A stretch of 64,000 nt of DNA. Source: Phycisphaerales bacterium. GTDB taxonomy: Bacteria; Planctomycetota; Phycisphaerae; UBA1845; UTPLA1. Of the stretch, positions 18,301 through 27,181 are shown in pieces; the stretch's first letter is position 1; each line of letters begins with the position of its first letter. The translations under genes and the position numbers were made by a program. The notes under the pieces are model-generated. The model was not told where the DNA came from. It made no database searches and saw only the letters and a list, made by a program, of their open reading frames with translations. The DNA is taken from positions 1-64,000 of the forward strand of contig JAKSDK010000425.1 of the NCBI GenBank assembly GCA_022360095.1, written 5' to 3'.

Positions 18301-20910
18301 GCTGGGAGGATTGGGCAGTCCGTCATCCACAACACTGCCCGACAGTGCGAAACCGACGCCGGATGCTTGTGCCAGGGTCACGATCAAGTCGGGCCCGGCA
18401 TCGACCACCGGCGCCTGGTTCGGCCCTGACGGGGGATCGCCGGACGCGTCCAGTCGTTTGATCACGAAACCATCAAACGCCGTGCCGCTGTAGACCGAGC
18501 CGTCCTCGCCGGGATCAAGAAAATCGCCGTCGTCATTGAAATCGATGTCACCCAGAACAACTCCCGCAATCAAAAAGTTTCCGAGTGAGTCGTAACGCAC
18601 CGCGGAAACGAAATCGCCCGAAGCCCCTGAGTTCCCGATTCGGTTGGACCCGACGAACGTGCCCCCAAGCGTAAACGTGCTGAAGACCATGTCTTCGTTG
18701 TCGCCACCCGTGGCAACGCCGGTCTCGAACGGTCCATCAAACGCATCGCCATCGGCATTGAGGTCGATTTGCCCCGTGGCATCACCGCCGATGGTGACAA
18801 GGCCGTTCACGAGGTCGATCGAGATGGAACGACCGATGGCCGATGCACTCAGGCCGTCGATGCGCTTCGCCCAAAGGTGGGTTCCCGTGGCGTCGAAAAC
18901 GGAGACGAACATGTCCGTGTTGCCGTTGCTCGCCTCAAAAGGATCATTGAAATCACCGTCGCCGTTCAGGTCGATGTTCAACGCGCCAAAACCTGCGACA
19001 TAGATATTGTCCTGGCTGTCCAATGCGACGTCTTCGATGGTGCTGAACGCGAATCCCGCGCTTCCTTTGAGTCGCCTGGCCCACTCGTGATTTCCATTCG
19101 CGTCAAAAACCGTAATCACGGCATCGGCGGAAGCGATGCCCGGTCCCCCTGAAGTTTCGGCGCCGCCGTCGGTGTTGTCACCATCGCCGTTGAGATCGGA
19201 ATCCACGGTGGAGCTGACCGAGCCGACCAGAATCACCCGGCCGGTGCTGTCGACCGCAGCTGCGTTCACGGGCTCGCCGGTGAACTGATCGGCCGACCCC
19301 AGCCGCTTGGCCCAACGAAACGTACCGGCCGTATCGAAAACGGACACGAACATGTCGCTGTTATCGAAGCCGACGCCCGACTCAGCCGTCCCATCGAGTT
19401 CGTCATCATCGCCGTTGAGATCGGCCGCATCCCGAACGGAACCGGCGAAGACAAGGTTGCCCGTCGGGCCACCGAACGCCACGGCGTTTCCGTTGGCCGT
19501 GGTGAGGCCTCCGATTCGCTTGCCCCAGCGGAAGGACCCGTTGGCGTCGAAGGAGGAGATAAAGACGCTCCGGTGCACAGTCTCGAACGGGTCATTGAAA
19601 TCACGATCCCCGTTCAAATCGAAGTCACCGAAAACGCCGGGCGCCAACCCGGAGAAATAGACATTATTCTGATCGTCCGTGCCGACGGAGAGACCACGAT
19701 CCAAGATGCTGGCGCCGCCAAGGCGTTGTGCCCAGAGGGGTGCGCCGTTGACATCGAACTTCGAGACGAAAACATCATCGCCGCCATAGTCGAAACTCTC
19801 GCCCGTGTCGTTGAAGTCTCCGTCCGAGTTGAAGTCGGCAACGCCGTCCACCGTTCCGATGAGAAAAATGCTGCTCTGAGAATCCTGCGCGATTTCCCGG
19901 ATGTCCAAGGAGACGGGATCTTGATGGCCGACACGAAAACCGAGAATCAGCTCGTCGGCCCCGGGCTCGAACGGCGTCACAGAAGCTTCATTGCTGAAGC
20001 CACTCTCGTTGAGAGAAAAGTCCGTGGCCGTCACGACGTAATAGTACGTCACGCCGTTTGTAAGACCGCCGTCCACATAGTTGCTCGGATCGTCGCTGTC
20101 GACGTCGGTGTAGGGTCCGCCGCTCGTGGTTGACCGATAGATCGTATAGGTCGACAGATCGGGTTCCGTATTGTCGTCCCAATCTAGAAAAACCGTCGTA
20201 TTCCCGGGAGATGCGGAGAGGTTGGACGGAACCGCCGGCGGCGTAACGTCCCCCGGTGTTCCCGACGCCTCGTTGCTGAAACCGCTCTCATTACCGACCA
20301 CGTCTTTGGCCGTCACGACGTAGTAGTAGGTCGTGCCGTTGAAAACGTCGCCGTCCTGGTACTCGCTCGGGTCGTCAAAATCCAACAATGAGTACGGCCC
20401 CCCGCTGACGGTGGCGCGATAGATGAAATATCGATCAAGATCGATCTCCGTGTTGTCGTCCCAGTCGAGCGACACCTGCATGTCGCCGGCGGTCGCCACA
20501 AGATTCGTCGGCGCGGCCGGTGGCGTCGTATCGCCAAGCGTGGCGTTGACTTCATTGCTGAAGCCGCTCTCCTCGCTGCCCGTGTTGAACGCCGTCACCA
20601 CATAAAAATAAGTGACCTGTTGCGCAGCGGTCGTATCCGTGTACCCGGCACTGGTCGTGCGATCGAGTTCGGTGTAAGGACCTCCCGACGTCGTCGCACG
20701 ATAGACGGCGTACTCGTCGAAATCGGGCTCCGTGTTATTATCCCAGTCGAGTTCGACGACCAGCCCCGCCGGCTCCGCTCCAAGGTTGGTCGGTGCCGCC
20801 GGCGGCACGGCAAAGGCGACGCTGGTATAACTGAGTGTGAGTGCGAGCGCCGCAACGGACGGGGAAAAACGAATTCGGCGCAACAATCTCAAGGGAAACA
20901 AAGACCACAT
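15373..20910 (-). CDS. Giant secreted FN3 protein with a zincin-like HEFEH motif
   Basis: About 1845 residues, from ATG 20910 with GGAGAGG just upstream. A signal peptide (~1-34) is followed by three fibronectin type III modules (to ~318, each with LDWD(D/N)NTEPD and YYYVVTA), SBBP-like propeller repeats (~320-850, each with DlNgDGDFnDp acidic loops), a PKD-like module, a fourth FN3 and a Cys-rich segment (~1045-1090). A protease-like region has LVLAHEFEHRFG; His1322, Glu1323 and His1326 form HExxH, encoded at 16933-16947. A further FN3-like module and four 'FDGSDVGL' repeats close the protein. No cell-wall or PEP-CTERM anchor is evident. The third zinc ligand is uncertain. It could be a secreted or cell-surface metalloprotease or adhesin. 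Confidence 0.75.
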   Translation of the reverse strand: MWSLFPLRLLRRIRFSPSVAALALTLSYTSVAFAVPPAAPTNLGAEPAGLVVELDWDNNTEPDFDEYAVYRATTSGGPYTELDRTTSAGYTDTTAAQQVTYFYVVTAFNTGSEESGFSNEVNATLGDTTPPAAPTNLVATAGDMQVSLDWDDNTEIDLDRYFIYRATVSGGPYSLLDFDDPSEYQDGDVFNGTTYYYVVTAKDVVGNESGFSNEASGTPGDVTPPAVPSNLSASPGNTTVFLDWDDNTEPDLSTYTIYRSTTSGGPYTDVDSDDPSNYVDGGLTNGVTYYYVVTATDFSLNESGFSNEASVTPFEPGADELILGFRVGHQDPVSLDIREIAQDSQSSIFLIGTVDGVADFNSDGDFNDTGESFDYGGDDVFVSKFDVNGAPLWAQRLGGASILDRGLSVGTDDQNNVYFSGLAPGVFGDFDLNGDRDFNDPFETVHRSVFISSFDANGSFRWGKRIGGLTTANGNAVAFGGPTGNLVFAGSVRDAADLNGDDDELDGTAESGVGFDNSDMFVSVFDTAGTFRWAKRLGSADQFTGEPVNAAAVDSTGRVILVGSVSSTVDSDLNGDGDNTDGGAETSGGPGIASADAVITVFDANGNHEWARRLKGSAGFAFSTIEDVALDSQDNIYVAGFGALNIDLNGDGDFNDPFEASNGNTDMFVSVFDATGTHLWAKRIDGLSASAIGRSISIDLVNGLVTIGGDATGQIDLNADGDAFDGPFETGVATGGDNEDMVFSTFTLGGTFVGSNRIGNSGASGDFVSAVRYDSLGNFLIAGVVLGDIDFNDDGDFLDPGEDGSVYSGTAFDGFVIKRLDASGDPPSGPNQAPVVDAGPDLIVTLAQASGVGFALSGSVVDDGLPNPPSMVDILWTHHSGPGSVNFADATSPQTQAQLSALGTHTMRLTADDGALVAFDDAIVRVVNDLNPPAAPANLIALPGDERVLLDWDDNTEPDFQEYTIYFSTTMGGPYDEFDSDDPSIFPVTGLTNDVTYYFVVTARDSDGFESGFSNEASATPMSGLGCTSSVECDDGLFCNGVETCFSLVCLPGTPVDCDDGDFCTVDSCNEATDSCDNDPLLPPGPVSPAPADGATDVPVDTILTWNNGAEGGGGGGPLEAAVGTESAETRVLTESSAHKASAPDTLAGHLDHDCGFRRNDEILAEYQAAIDRGEILDPSQKTIPQVSQFQAVGARAAAGPLDSSDLFIYEDTDQALVNFFTDGELFAFMVDAANELMTIHGDNYDYICFFLNFEPSRTLGAAFYLPMENDVSGIGDDIFNNRPLFGLAGNNTDGLVMMHNLADWDSGTGTVGRLTELVLAHEFEHRFGVFLDPVLGGSIDLQGDGAGCGRPAHWSWKVDAQGSAMELREWIGSSPAVLGGDCPSANFFFVCFNEDTGGAWSYPDLYLMGYASAAEMDAGNSQFRYMDTSNCSSNYSGNITQLSSADIIAANGPRVPDSAAAQKDFRAGWIMVHQPGAPPTTAQIDSALAIMEQQQDDWVVNTLGRGTLDNSLVSPCPTTFDVFLDTTNPPTTLICDDVSAQACDPGPLQEGTTYFWQVVANNAAGSTPGPVWSFTTEGSSGPDPALWMSFRSNTSVPGVGTVADEDIVAFDTVAGTWALIFDGSDVGIGGLEIDGLAVVEGTGEILMSFTVAGSVPGLTGGPSGTSVDDSDIVLFTPTTLGSDTAGSFSFHFDGSDVGLTSNGEDVDSIAFADDGRIIISTTGSVGANGISGGRDEDLFVFNDTSLGASTSGSFQQFFDGSDVGLANSGSEDVDAASLTSAGNILFSTVGNFSVSGAAGADEDVAEFVPTSLGTSTAGSFSIFLDLSTLGISTSEDIGSLFLVE

Positions 20911-21069
20911 CAATCCTCTCCTTTCGCCCCCAGGTTCATTAATTTTGAATCACCCAAAAAGGTATGAGCGCTCCTCTGCGCGACCTCCGACGCGCATTAC
21001 ACCACACGACTTCTTGTTTGCAAGAAGAAAACACATGTCCAAATCGAAATGCGTTTATTGCATTTCCTG

Positions 21070-21093
21070 ACAAAATTTTTTAAAAAATTTTGT
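21070..21093. promoter_or_regulatory. 24-bp AT-rich perfect palindrome
   Basis: ACAAAATTTTTT followed directly by its reverse complement. It lies between the start of the giant FN3 gene (20910) and the end of the zinc-ribbon membrane gene (21195), both minus strand. It may be a regulator site or intrinsically bent element for the FN3 gene, or a weak terminator for the upstream gene. Its stem has almost no GC. Confidence 0.45.
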
Positions 21094-21194
21094 GGACCAA
21101 CTTCGATTAAAAGTTGTAGAGACAGCCGTCGTCAGGGGGAGCATGTGCGAATCCGGCGCACGATGCTGCGCATAAATGCTTTCTTCTTTTTAAT

Positions 21195-22490
21195 TTACTG
21201 AGTGCCGAAGAGAAGATTTTTGCGAAAGGACCGGGCGAACAAACCGTGGAGACGGGCGAGAACATAAGAGCCGTAGAAGAAGAAAATCATGACCACGCCC
21301 CAGACCAACATGGGCAGAGCCACATCGAGAAGCTTGCCCTCGGTCGATCCGGAGGTCATCTTCTCCATCTCGGGAAGAAACCAATCAAAAAGAACGGCCA
21401 AAAAAGCGTAGCCGAAAAGACCGCCGTAAACCGACAGAATCAAGACCAGAAAAACATAATGCGCGTGGGTCATGGCCACGGATTTGAACACGTTGACCGG
21501 GTTCAACGCCTGCCCGATGTTACCGAGACCAATGCCAAGCAGATTCATCGGAACGAGGAAAAAGACGATCAGCATCCCCACGCCAAACGCCATTCCTCCC
21601 GTTTGAAGCAGCCCGTTGACGTCTCCCTCCGCGAGGAAGCCAATAATGTCGCCCTCGACGGTGATCTTTGCCACAACAAAGGTCATGATGGCAATGTACA
21701 CACTGAGAACAAGATAGGAGACGAAGCTCTTGCCCCACTGATTTGGCGCAAATGACAGCTTCGGCGGTGCGTCATCGTTGACGGCCGTCGTTCGTACGAC
21801 GTCAAAGAAAGCATGAATGGCTACGGCGGCAAAGAAAAAGACCTCCAAGCCGAAGATTCCGATCAGAACAAGCTGAACGTTGGAGAGGTCCGCCTTCTGC
21901 ACACCCTCGACCGTGCCGACCTGGCTCTGTTGCATCAATTCCGCTGCAGCGGTCATCACCATCACGGGAACAAGAGCGGCACCGAACGCGATGCCGGCCG
22001 CCGTAAGCAATGAAGCCAATGCCGGCAGCGGATAACCGACGGACGCCGCGAGTTCGGTATAGAAACCGCCGGCCCCCGTGGCGCCCGGCCCCTTTTGTTG
22101 ACGCGGTTTCTTCGCAGACGTCGCGGACGCAATGGCCGGAATGGCCTTGCCGCAGTGCGGACAAAGCACCTCCGAATGAGGATCCTCAACCTTACACTTG
22201 TAAAAACAGTGAGGGCAGAAGCGACCGGCGTCATCCGACTCCTCGGCACGCTTGGCCGCGAGCGTGGTTTCCACTTCCGTGCGCTCTTCCTCCGACATCT
22301 CCGTGGTCTGCGCTTCGAGCTGGGCCAAACCCTCAAGGTCAAGTTCAGAATGACCCACGCTTCCACCGACGGCCGCCGTCAGATTCGGAACGGTGATTCC
22401 ACGATTGCAGGAAGGACATCGGATCCCTCTGCCTGCGTATTTGTCAGGAATGGACAGCTTTTTTTGACAACGAGGGCATCGGATCTTCAT
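21195..22490 (-). CDS. Zinc-ribbon multi-pass membrane protein
   Basis: About 431 residues. Two zinc ribbons lie at the N-terminus: MKIRCPRCQKKL...IRCPSCNRG (~1-35) and RFCPHCFYKC...LCPHCGKAIP (~90-125). A basic linker leads to six or so membrane segments (~145-415) with YIP1-like spacing. ATG 22490 is preferred, although TTG 22499 is closer to the AGGAG. Such fusions are common in planctomycetes and have no assigned function. The last ~15 residues are basic and cytoplasmic. Confidence 0.65.
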   Translation of the reverse strand: MKIRCPRCQKKLSIPDKYAGRGIRCPSCNRGITVPNLTAAVGGSVGHSELDLEGLAQLEAQTTEMSEEERTEVETTLAAKRAEESDDAGRFCPHCFYKCKVEDPHSEVLCPHCGKAIPAIASATSAKKPRQQKGPGATGAGGFYTELAASVGYPLPALASLLTAAGIAFGAALVPVMVMTAAAELMQQSQVGTVEGVQKADLSNVQLVLIGIFGLEVFFFAAVAIHAFFDVVRTTAVNDDAPPKLSFAPNQWGKSFVSYLVLSVYIAIMTFVVAKITVEGDIIGFLAEGDVNGLLQTGGMAFGVGMLIVFFLVPMNLLGIGLGNIGQALNPVNVFKSVAMTHAHYVFLVLILSVYGGLFGYAFLAVLFDWFLPEMEKMTSGSTEGKLLDVALPMLVWGVVMIFFFYGSYVLARLHGLFARSFRKNLLFGTQ

Positions 22491-22580
22491 CGATCGCAAT
22501 CTCTCCTAAAAATCCGAAGCCTATGTTAGAGATCGCAGCCTCTCTCGGCAAACCCAGGCGTGGCAACATTTGTGAGGAAT

Positions 22581-24308
22581 CTAGGCCTTGGGCTGGAAGG
22601 CAGCACGGATTTCGCCGAGAAGCTGGTCAACCTTAAAGGGCTTGAACAGAACTGCGTTCAAACCCTCCTTTCGAGCCCGGACGATCGAATGATTGGGATC
22701 GTAGCCGAAGCCCGTCATCAGGATCACCGCACAGTCAGCATTTTGATCACGGGCAGCCGCGAAGACTTCATAACCGTCTTTACTCGGCATCTTGATGTCC
22801 GCAAGCACAAGGTCAAATCGATTCTCCTGCAACATCGCGATGGCCTCAACGCCGTCGCGGGCGGTTTTCACGACGCAACCCGATTTCTTCAACACACCGC
22901 CGATCGTCTCGCGAATAATCTCCTCATCATCGGCGATGAGAACATGTTTCGCCTCCAGAATCGGGTCTCTGACCGTCGTGTCACCATGCCGCCCAAGAAT
23001 CCCCGCTCTCTGAGTTGCGACATCCTTAACCTTCGATTTGATCTCCCCGACGTGGTCGATGATGGCGTTTAACCGATGACGAAGATCATCGTGTCCGATG
23101 TACTCGTCCTTCAGATTACTGGCTTCCGTGATGATATCGCTGAGCGGACCGGCGATTTCATCGGTGACGTCGTCCGCGACCTGTCCCGTTGATTCGTAGC
23201 GCTCAATGATGAGCAGATCGAGCATATGCAATACCAAGGCCACGTAACGGGCCAGGATCTCCGCAAACTGACGGTCATCTTCATTAAAGGCGGCCAAACG
23301 ATCCGACTCGACATCAAAAACCCCGATGACCTTGTCATGCAACCGGAGAGGCACGGTCAAAGAGCTTTTGGCCGTGGCCAATCCTTGAATATAGCGAGGG
23401 TCTTTCGATGTGTCGTGACAGATATAGCTGCGACCCGTGGCCGCAACATAGCCGCTGATCCCATTACCTTCCGTTGAAGAATACATGTCCAGATGCCGGG
23501 TCTGCTCCGACATGCCGTGTTGCAGGACGATCTCCAGACGGTTGGTCTTCTTGTCGATCAGCAACACGGCAAAATTGTCATAATGCAGAAGGTCATGCAT
23601 GTAACGGAGCATCTTCCGCTCAAGCAAACTGATGCGCTCCTCGACATCCATTCCTGCCGTCGTTTCCGCGTCAAGGCGAACCAACTCCCGACCAGCCAGG
23701 TCGATCGCGTCAATTTTTTTCTGAAGGCGCCGGGAATGCGTGACGTCCCACACCACTGCGGTGAACTGTGTCACCTTCTCACCCTCGCTGAGGATTGGCG
23801 TGATCGTGACTTCGAAATATTGATCGTCCCCGGCGGTTAGGCTGAAACGGCGAGCACGAGTATAAGCAGGCGCCGCACTGTCACGATCGGCGGACTGTCC
23901 GAAGGCTCTCAGGCATATCTCGGAAACCTGGGTGATCAAGTCCTCTGGAAATTGACGCATCCTCGGATTGGCACAAACCAAACTGCCCCCGGAATCCACA
24001 ATGCAGACGCCTTGATCAATCGTGTCGAGGATCATGGTCGCATGCCGGTCAACAGCACTGCGCTCCAGAGCCATAAAGTTGCCCTGGTCGCTGATGATCA
24101 GATCGTAGCTGCCCTCGCGAAGCGCTGTCAGAGCATCTTCAAATGAACTGACCTGATGGACCTCGACATCCTCACCGAATTGGGACACGACAGAATCACT
24201 GATCGAGCCCGGTTTGGAAAATAATAAGATCTTGCGGTGTGTCGTCGTCGCACTCATGAAACGTGCCCAAGCTGTTTCACTGTCGCCCATGCGTGACAGC
24301 ACGGCCAT
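22581..24308 (-). CDS. PAS-GAF-receiver signalling protein without output domain
   Basis: A 575-residue cytoplasmic protein. Residues ~20-85 resemble a degenerate receiver (KILLFSKPG...YDLIISDQG), ~90-200 a PAS domain (ILDTIDQGVCIVDSGG), ~225-375 a GAF domain (YDNFAVLLID ... GNGISGYVAATG ... LTVPLRLHDKVIGVFDVES), and ~455-575 a complete receiver with ADDEE, phospho-acceptor Asp in LVLADIKMP, Thr in MTGFG and Lys in FKPF. A helical stretch (~385-445) sits where a histidine kinase dimerisation helix would be, but no HATPase is present. It probably receives phosphate from a separate kinase. The start is uncertain, as no clear ribosome binding site is seen. Confidence 0.75.
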   Translation of the reverse strand: MAVLSRMGDSETAWARFMSATTTHRKILLFSKPGSISDSVVSQFGEDVEVHQVSSFEDALTALREGSYDLIISDQGNFMALERSAVDRHATMILDTIDQGVCIVDSGGSLVCANPRMRQFPEDLITQVSEICLRAFGQSADRDSAAPAYTRARRFSLTAGDDQYFEVTITPILSEGEKVTQFTAVVWDVTHSRRLQKKIDAIDLAGRELVRLDAETTAGMDVEERISLLERKMLRYMHDLLHYDNFAVLLIDKKTNRLEIVLQHGMSEQTRHLDMYSSTEGNGISGYVAATGRSYICHDTSKDPRYIQGLATAKSSLTVPLRLHDKVIGVFDVESDRLAAFNEDDRQFAEILARYVALVLHMLDLLIIERYESTGQVADDVTDEIAGPLSDIITEASNLKDEYIGHDDLRHRLNAIIDHVGEIKSKVKDVATQRAGILGRHGDTTVRDPILEAKHVLIADDEEIIRETIGGVLKKSGCVVKTARDGVEAIAMLQENRFDLVLADIKMPSKDGYEVFAAARDQNADCAVILMTGFGYDPNHSIVRARKEGLNAVLFKPFKVDQLLGEIRAAFQPKA

Positions 24309-24564
24309 GAAGTCGAACGGCCACGCCGGGCATCCCCATCCACCCTAGTCTTAACTACCAAATTCTATCCATTGTTCCAAGAGAAACAAAGATCGCGCAA
24401 CGACAATCTTTCCAATCTTCTTCGACCGACCGGAGACCACGCCGTCTCGTCAACTCAGATGGTCATCCTCAAACAAGCGCCCACCTATGCTTATCGGGCC
24501 ACTCGCGCGTTTCACTTTGCCGGATGGCTCCACTCATCCACGAGATTTATGAAAGGCCGCGTGA
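24309..24564. other. Intergenic, no gene seen
   Basis: A 256-nt gap between the hydrolase end and the start of the PAS-GAF-receiver gene, probably holding the promoter of the latter. A short plus-strand frame here has no ribosome binding site or family resemblance. Confidence 0.4.
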
Positions 24565-25365
24565 TCATTTCGTGATCGGATGAACCCGATCGATGAATCC
24601 TTTCATGGACGGAGCCAGCCAGTTCCGCACAAAATGCCGATTGGTCCAACCAAAATGCCCGCCATCATGGCCCACCTGTCTCAGTGGCGGCGTCCAGGGC
24701 ACTTGCCGCAACTTCTTGAACAAGCCCTCATCCCCTTTGGATAGGACGTCCGGCTGGTCAAATCCAACCTTGCCGGCGGCCTCAACGTGTTGACGGTCGA
24801 TTGTGCCGACCAGAATCGTTCCCGGACCCAAAAGAATGCTATCCCGTCCGGAGTAGCAGTTCAGAATGCCGAGTTCCGTCCGACGCAACGCACTCCTTAG
24901 GTCGTAGGAGGGGCTAATCGCCGCAGCCAGCAGGGTCACACTGGTTACAGGGGCGTCCAGCGGAAGCCTTTCCGTGGCCATCACCGCCAGTCCGGCCCCG
25001 CCCGAATGCCCCACAAGGTGGACGCTTCGACCCGGATGGGTCTGTTGATATCGAATGAGATAATCGCGGAGCCTCTCCGCCTCGATTCGATTACGGTGCT
25101 CATCCGCCAGATTCAGCAGAAAACCGCCGGGGACCTTGGTGCCCCATGGGAAGAGTTCAATCGCGCAATCGATGCCCCCGTCATTCAGCCCCCTGGCCAG
25201 ATTGTAGTTCCAGACACTCCGGCCCTCGATCCCGGGCAGCACGATCACCAGCCCCTTTTTTCGCCTTTCCGGCGTACTCAGGTCACTGAGGCAACCCCAG
25301 CTCAAAGGCATGAATGTTAAAAAAATGGCAGAGAAGAACCCCGAAAAGGTCCTCCGGCGACTCAC
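24565..25365 (-). CDS. Lipoprotein alpha/beta hydrolase
   Basis: A 266-residue protein starting at GTG 25365, overlapping the upstream gene's stop by GTGA, so it is translationally coupled to it. The N-terminus is a lipoprotein signal (FLTFMPLSWGC). The alpha/beta-hydrolase core follows: LVIVLPGIEG, HLVGHSGGAG with nucleophile Ser in GHSGG, and a late HDGGHFGW for the catalytic His. An acid residue probably lies in between. The frame could be read to 25866, but that part is the other frame of the membrane protein gene. Substrate unknown. Confidence 0.75.
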   Translation of the reverse strand: MSRRRTFSGFFSAIFLTFMPLSWGCLSDLSTPERRKKGLVIVLPGIEGRSVWNYNLARGLNDGGIDCAIELFPWGTKVPGGFLLNLADEHRNRIEAERLRDYLIRYQQTHPGRSVHLVGHSGGAGLAVMATERLPLDAPVTSVTLLAAAISPSYDLRSALRRTELGILNCYSGRDSILLGPGTILVGTIDRQHVEAAGKVGFDQPDVLSKGDEGLFKKLRQVPWTPPLRQVGHDGGHFGWTNRHFVRNWLAPSMKGFIDRVHPITK

Positions 25366-27059
25366 GCGACGGATGTCCCTTCCAGGGCGGTTGAGGAGCG
25401 CGCCCTCAAGCTGTGGTGCATCAACAGGACCCACATCATCGATGATTGTCCGGCCGCAATGGCCGCGTAGGCCCAGACCGGCAAAGGCGAGAAGCCGCCG
25501 TATCGGTCCAGCAGAGCGATGCCGACCAGGGTCAACGACGTCCCAATCAGAATGCCAGTCACCGCGGCGATAAGCCAGGTTTCGTATCGGCTTCCCTCGC
25601 GCAGAGCCCAACTGCCCAAGAGCGCCATAAAACCGACACCCACGAGACAAACGGCGTATCGATGGGCACCGACCATGATCAGGGACTCCAAACGGCTTTC
25701 CCAATCCTTCACTTCCGGCCAAACCGTCCATAACCAAGCCATACCCAGTCCGAACGCGAACCATAGGGCGAAACCAATCCAAAGTCTCCCCTTCTTGTTC
25801 GGTAGCAACATTCTTAAGCCGCCGATCGCAATCAATCCGGCCAGAATCGATGTGAGATAAACCCAACCAAAGATGACCCCGAGCCGGACGCGAGCCTTGA
25901 AAACGTTGGCCTTGGATTCTTCATCGGTCAGCTTCCTGACCATGGGTTGCTTTCCATCTGGTGCAGCCGGAAAAATCGAAATGGGACTCGCTCCGCCCGC
26001 GGCAAGGTTCTCCGCATGATAGAATGCGACCATCGCATCCGAGCCGAGTTTCTTGTCCACATTGAGGGACAACGCCAGCCATGCGATCGCAAAGGCGATC
26101 GTCAGCGACCCCACACCCAAGGCCATATGAAGAAGGACCGCCGCCAGCAAGACAAGTTCGCCCAAGACGACCCAACGCCAAACCTCAATGTTGTCCAATG
26201 ACGCTTTGGGGAGCGGATCGATATGCTCTCCCAATTCGGGGAATGAAATCATCCGAACGTAACCGTCCTGAAAACAGTAATAGGCCAGCGCCGCCAGCAA
26301 TGCCGCGTTCAGAAAATGAATGGGCTTGGTCTTCGAACAGGAAATACCGATCGCGGACAGGACGAGAACCGTGAGCCACGTAAACAGGCCCGTCCCCCAA
26401 TCTTCGAAAAACCGGACCGCGCCATCCCCGAGCTTTGCGCCATAATCCGCCCAGTCGAACCAATTCTTATGACACCCGAAGCAACAGAAGGCGATCACGG
26501 CCCAACCGATGACACCACGGATGCTTGGTCGCGCGACGTCGCCGCAGGCATGAACCAAATAGCTGAGCGCGACCGATACCAAAACCAGCCACTGCCACTT
26601 CATGCCCGTTCCCAACAGCAGATTCGCAAGGTATGCGCTGACCGCGATCAGCGCGGTCGTCAACAGATACCGGAAAAATGCGGAGACGCTGAACGTGATG
26701 CACAATCCGCCGGAAATGAGCAGAACGATACCTGATCCATATTGGAGCCCGTCCAAGCCGTACTTCACCCAAGATTCGGCCGGAGGCCCCTCGCCCCAAA
26801 ACCAAACCGTGAGCTTGTCGTACAGGTAGTCGAATGGAATCAAGATTGTCATTGCGGCCGCAACAACCAGGATGAAACCAATCGCCAACCGCGTGGCCGA
26901 CGGCTTCCGGCCGGACGGATCGGCATCATGAATCACTTGAACCTGCCGCCGGCTGGGAGACGGCGGAGTGGGCGGGGCAAAGGGTTTTAGCGCAATCTCA
27001 TGGCCTGGCCCATCTTCGGGCGTAGGCTTCGGGCCAAAGTCATCGGATGCAGCGGTCAT
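25362..27059 (-). CDS. Polytopic membrane protein, unknown function
   Basis: About 565 residues, from ATG 27059 (15 residues shorter than the longest frame, with a purine-rich GAGCGAGAGA upstream). A proline-rich cytoplasmic N-terminus (~1-55) precedes roughly 12-14 hydrophobic segments. There is a long soluble loop around 320-380. I recognise no transporter or enzyme motif. Its stop overlaps the start of the lipoprotein hydrolase, which implies a shared envelope function. Confidence 0.6.
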   Translation of the reverse strand: MTAASDDFGPKPTPEDGPGHEIALKPFAPPTPPSPSRRQVQVIHDADPSGRKPSATRLAIGFILVVAAAMTILIPFDYLYDKLTVWFWGEGPPAESWVKYGLDGLQYGSGIVLLISGGLCITFSVSAFFRYLLTTALIAVSAYLANLLLGTGMKWQWLVLVSVALSYLVHACGDVARPSIRGVIGWAVIAFCCFGCHKNWFDWADYGAKLGDGAVRFFEDWGTGLFTWLTVLVLSAIGISCSKTKPIHFLNAALLAALAYYCFQDGYVRMISFPELGEHIDPLPKASLDNIEVWRWVVLGELVLLAAVLLHMALGVGSLTIAFAIAWLALSLNVDKKLGSDAMVAFYHAENLAAGGASPISIFPAAPDGKQPMVRKLTDEESKANVFKARVRLGVIFGWVYLTSILAGLIAIGGLRMLLPNKKGRLWIGFALWFAFGLGMAWLWTVWPEVKDWESRLESLIMVGAHRYAVCLVGVGFMALLGSWALREGSRYETWLIAAVTGILIGTSLTLVGIALLDRYGGFSPLPVWAYAAIAAGQSSMMWVLLMHHSLRARSSTALEGTSVA

Positions 27060-27181
27060 TCTCTCGCTCAAAAAAGCCGTGGTCCACAACTCATGGTTAT
27101 ACAACCAATCGGCCAGCCATTTTGCAGATAGAATCGAATTGTGGATGATACCGGAAGATATTCCCTACATTATCGGACGCG

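Noticed and set aside
24565..25866. A 433-residue hydrolase starting at 25866
   Set aside because: The first ~165 residues are another frame of the membrane protein gene; GTG 25365 gives a proper lipoprotein signal and a GTGA overlap.
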